Assembly (NCBI GenBank): GCA_031284485.1
Contig: JAISZT010000067.1
Location: forward strand, 1 to 43,055
Origin: Desulfovibrio sp.
GTDB lineage: Bacteria; Desulfobacterota; Desulfovibrionia; Desulfovibrionales; Desulfovibrionaceae
Length of the DNA: 43,055 nt
Direction of reading: 5' to 3'
Under the pieces are notes generated by a model. The model was not told the origin of the DNA, did not search any database, and saw nothing but the letters and a program-made list of their open reading frames with translations. A program made the translations under genes and the position numbers. Below, piece after piece: positions 41,798 to 43,055 of the stretch; the first letter of the stretch is position 1; every line of letters begins with the position of its first letter.

Positions 41798-42873
41798 CCT
41801 GCTTCCCATAAACGCGTAAATAATTGTTGATGCGCCTCAACCATTGCGCCAAAAGAAAATTCCCTCTCCACGCGAATCCGGCCGGCGCCGCCCATGGATT
41901 CGCAACGCCGCGCATCCGCCAGCAGACGGACGCAATTATGTCCGAGCCCGGCATGATCCTTTGCCGGAGAAAGAAACCCGGTGATGTTTTCCTCCACCAT
42001 GTCGGGAATCCCCCCTACAGATGTTGCGCATACCGGCAGCCCGCAGGCCATGGCTTCCAGAATCACATTCGGCTGCCCCTCCCGCACCGAGGAGAGGGCA
42101 AAAACGCGCGCCTGCGCATAGTGCGGCCTCATATCGGTTCCACCCGGAAAAAAATCCACGCTGCCGGACATGCCGTGTTCACCGACCCATCGCCGCAGAT
42201 TCGCTTCTTCCGGGCCATCGCCGACAAGCCGCAAACGCGCCTCTGGAATGCTCTGTAAAACTTCCTTGAAGGCCCGCAGGAGGGTGTGGTGATTTTTGTC
42301 TTCCACCAGTCGCGCCACACAAAGAATTACAGGTTCCCGCCCGGAAAGCGGCACCGGCGCGGGCATAAACAAAGCACTGTCAACGCCGTTCGCAATGTAG
42401 GTCAACCGCGTTGCGGGCACGCCAAGACGCTGAAGTTTTATGTACAATTCAGTAGAATTACAGATCATGTGGTGGGTCAGCCGCCAGAGCAGGGCCTCAT
42501 GCTGGCACGCCAGAGCGCTGCCTCCCCTGCATGTTCCGATAATAACCGGCACGCGCAAATACCGCCCCCAGATCCGTCCCCAGATATTGGGCAGAGCGGT
42601 GCAGGGCACAAGGATGTCCGGCGCGGCTTCTCTGATCGCGTTACGAAGGTTCAGGAAAAAAAGGGGCGCAACTCTGCGGGAAACCCCCAGATGGCGCACC
42701 GTGATATCGGCCTCCACGGCAACCTGGTCCAGGTCTGTTTTACCGGTCAGCGTGAGCATGGACGGAGAAAAAAGATTCCTGTCAAGGCGGCGGGCCAACT
42801 CCAGCGTTTGCCGCTGTGTGCCTCCAAAACAGAGATCTTGCAGCAAAAAAAGAATTTTCAGCGGTTTTGTCAT
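41794..42873 (-). CDS. GT4-family glycosyltransferase
   Basis: This 359-residue GT-B glycosyltransferase has an N-terminal lobe starting ILFLLQDLCFGGTQRQTLELA (acceptor side), a hinge around ILCVARLVEDKNHHTLLRAF, and a C-terminal donor lobe with the EX7E motif SVREGQPNVILEAMACGLPV, then CATSVGGIPDMV. This pattern is standard for GT4 enzymes using nucleotide-activated sugars. I chose the ATG at 42873; an earlier ATG at 42957 adds 28 residues that match nothing. The next gene overlaps its stop. It lies next to a transposase remnant at the window edge. Confidence 0.92.
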   Translation of the reverse strand: MTKPLKILFLLQDLCFGGTQRQTLELARRLDRNLFSPSMLTLTGKTDLDQVAVEADITVRHLGVSRRVAPLFFLNLRNAIREAAPDILVPCTALPNIWGRIWGRYLRVPVIIGTCRGGSALACQHEALLWRLTHHMICNSTELYIKLQRLGVPATRLTYIANGVDSALFMPAPVPLSGREPVILCVARLVEDKNHHTLLRAFKEVLQSIPEARLRLVGDGPEEANLRRWVGEHGMSGSVDFFPGGTDMRPHYAQARVFALSSVREGQPNVILEAMACGLPVCATSVGGIPDMVEENITGFLSPAKDHAGLGHNCVRLLADARRCESMGGAGRIRVEREFSFGAMVEAHQQLFTRLWEAG

Positions 42874-42972
42874 GTTCTCACTTTTATCGCACAGTGTGGC
42901 CCCGCGCCGTATCCTATGCGATTCACAGACTTTTGCAAGACTGATGTAGTCTGTCAAAATCGGAGGGCATAC

Positions 42973-43055
42973 TCACGCGGCCTTGTGATAGTTTTTTCTA
43001 TCTTGTGATGTCTTCATAAACTCCACCGGTGAGAGATATCCCAAGCTCTTCTGAA
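42973..43055 (-). pseudogene. IS3-family transposase, C-terminal end (rest outside the window)
   Basis: The minus-strand frame reads QKSLGYLSPVEFMKTSQDRK and ends after AA at the TGA (42973-42975). LGYLSPVEF is the conserved end of IS3-family OrfB transposases. Only the last 26 residues are visible, so an intact element beyond the edge is possible. The element's terminal repeat probably lies at about 42943-42970, where a TGTAGTCTGTC...GGGCA block precedes the GT4 gene's leader. Confidence 0.7.

Overview
The window looks like a chromosomal segment of a sulfate-reducer-type Deltaproteobacterium, most likely Desulfovibrionaceae. The reasons are: an HdrD-like double 4Fe-4S/CCG protein paired with a NarI/HdrE-like membrane subunit; proteins resembling both subunits of APS reductase (AprA/AprB); a futalosine-pathway menaquinone gene (mqnA); sigma-54-type promoters at flagellar genes; and the gene order rpmI-rplT-pheS-pheT-merR-rpe-tkt-pgk, which I remember from Desulfovibrio vulgaris. 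The assignment rests on pattern recognition, not a search. No rRNA, tRNA, CRISPR array or complete mobile element was seen.

Layout. 1-578: 3' end of a sensor histidine kinase. 641-6529 (minus): a catabolic/respiratory cassette. A tripartite tricarboxylate transporter (tctC-tctB-tctA) is followed by an AprA-like flavoprotein, an AprB-like ferredoxin and a Crp/Fnr regulator; two matching palindromes lie upstream of tctC. 6875-11966 (plus): a membrane-anchored SurA/PpiD-like chaperone, glmS, a PaaK-like protein without a recognisable adenylation P-loop, and a small unknown protein. 12108-14579 (minus): an EF-hand protein with a frameshifted partial duplicate beside it, and a FlgE-type hook protein, both genes with sigma-54-like promoters. 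14747-17292 (plus): the membrane/Fe-S redox pair. 17483-17965: a MaoC-like hotdog protein. 18089-22284 (plus): a coiled-coil protein, a transmembrane OmpA-family protein with a roadblock/longin-like cytoplasmic part, a Ras-like small GTPase and a diguanylate cyclase. 22540-32117 (plus): L35, L20, PheS, a small secreted protein, PheT, a MerR regulator, Rpe, transketolase, Pgk and a SAM-methyltransferase-like protein. 32205-34172: a frameshifted HepT/DUF86 remnant, a CrcB fluoride channel and an MFS transporter. 34245-42873 (minus): mqnA, glk, hldE, an ABC ATPase with a glycosyltransferase-like C-terminal extension, its MacB/FtsX-type permease, a GT21/GT2-like glycosyltransferase, a small exported protein and a GT4 glycosyltransferase. 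The right edge carries the 3' end of an IS3-family transposase.

How the genes work together. The tct/Apr-like cassette reads as uptake of a carboxylate by a high-affinity binding-protein system, then its oxidation or reduction by a flavoprotein/ferredoxin pair, under a linked Crp/Fnr regulator. The 18-22 kb operon reads as an envelope-spanning switch: a GTPase and a roadblock-like domain in the cytoplasm, one membrane helix, a peptidoglycan-binding OmpA domain in the periplasm, and c-di-GMP output. The 34-43 kb minus-strand block is mostly envelope glycoconjugate synthesis and export plus heptose and menaquinone supply.

The most interesting items for follow-up are the GTPase/OmpA/diguanylate cyclase operon, the AprBA-like/TTT cassette, the ABC ATPase-glycosyltransferase lobe fusion, and the EF-hand gene duplication inside a sigma-54-controlled flagellar locus.
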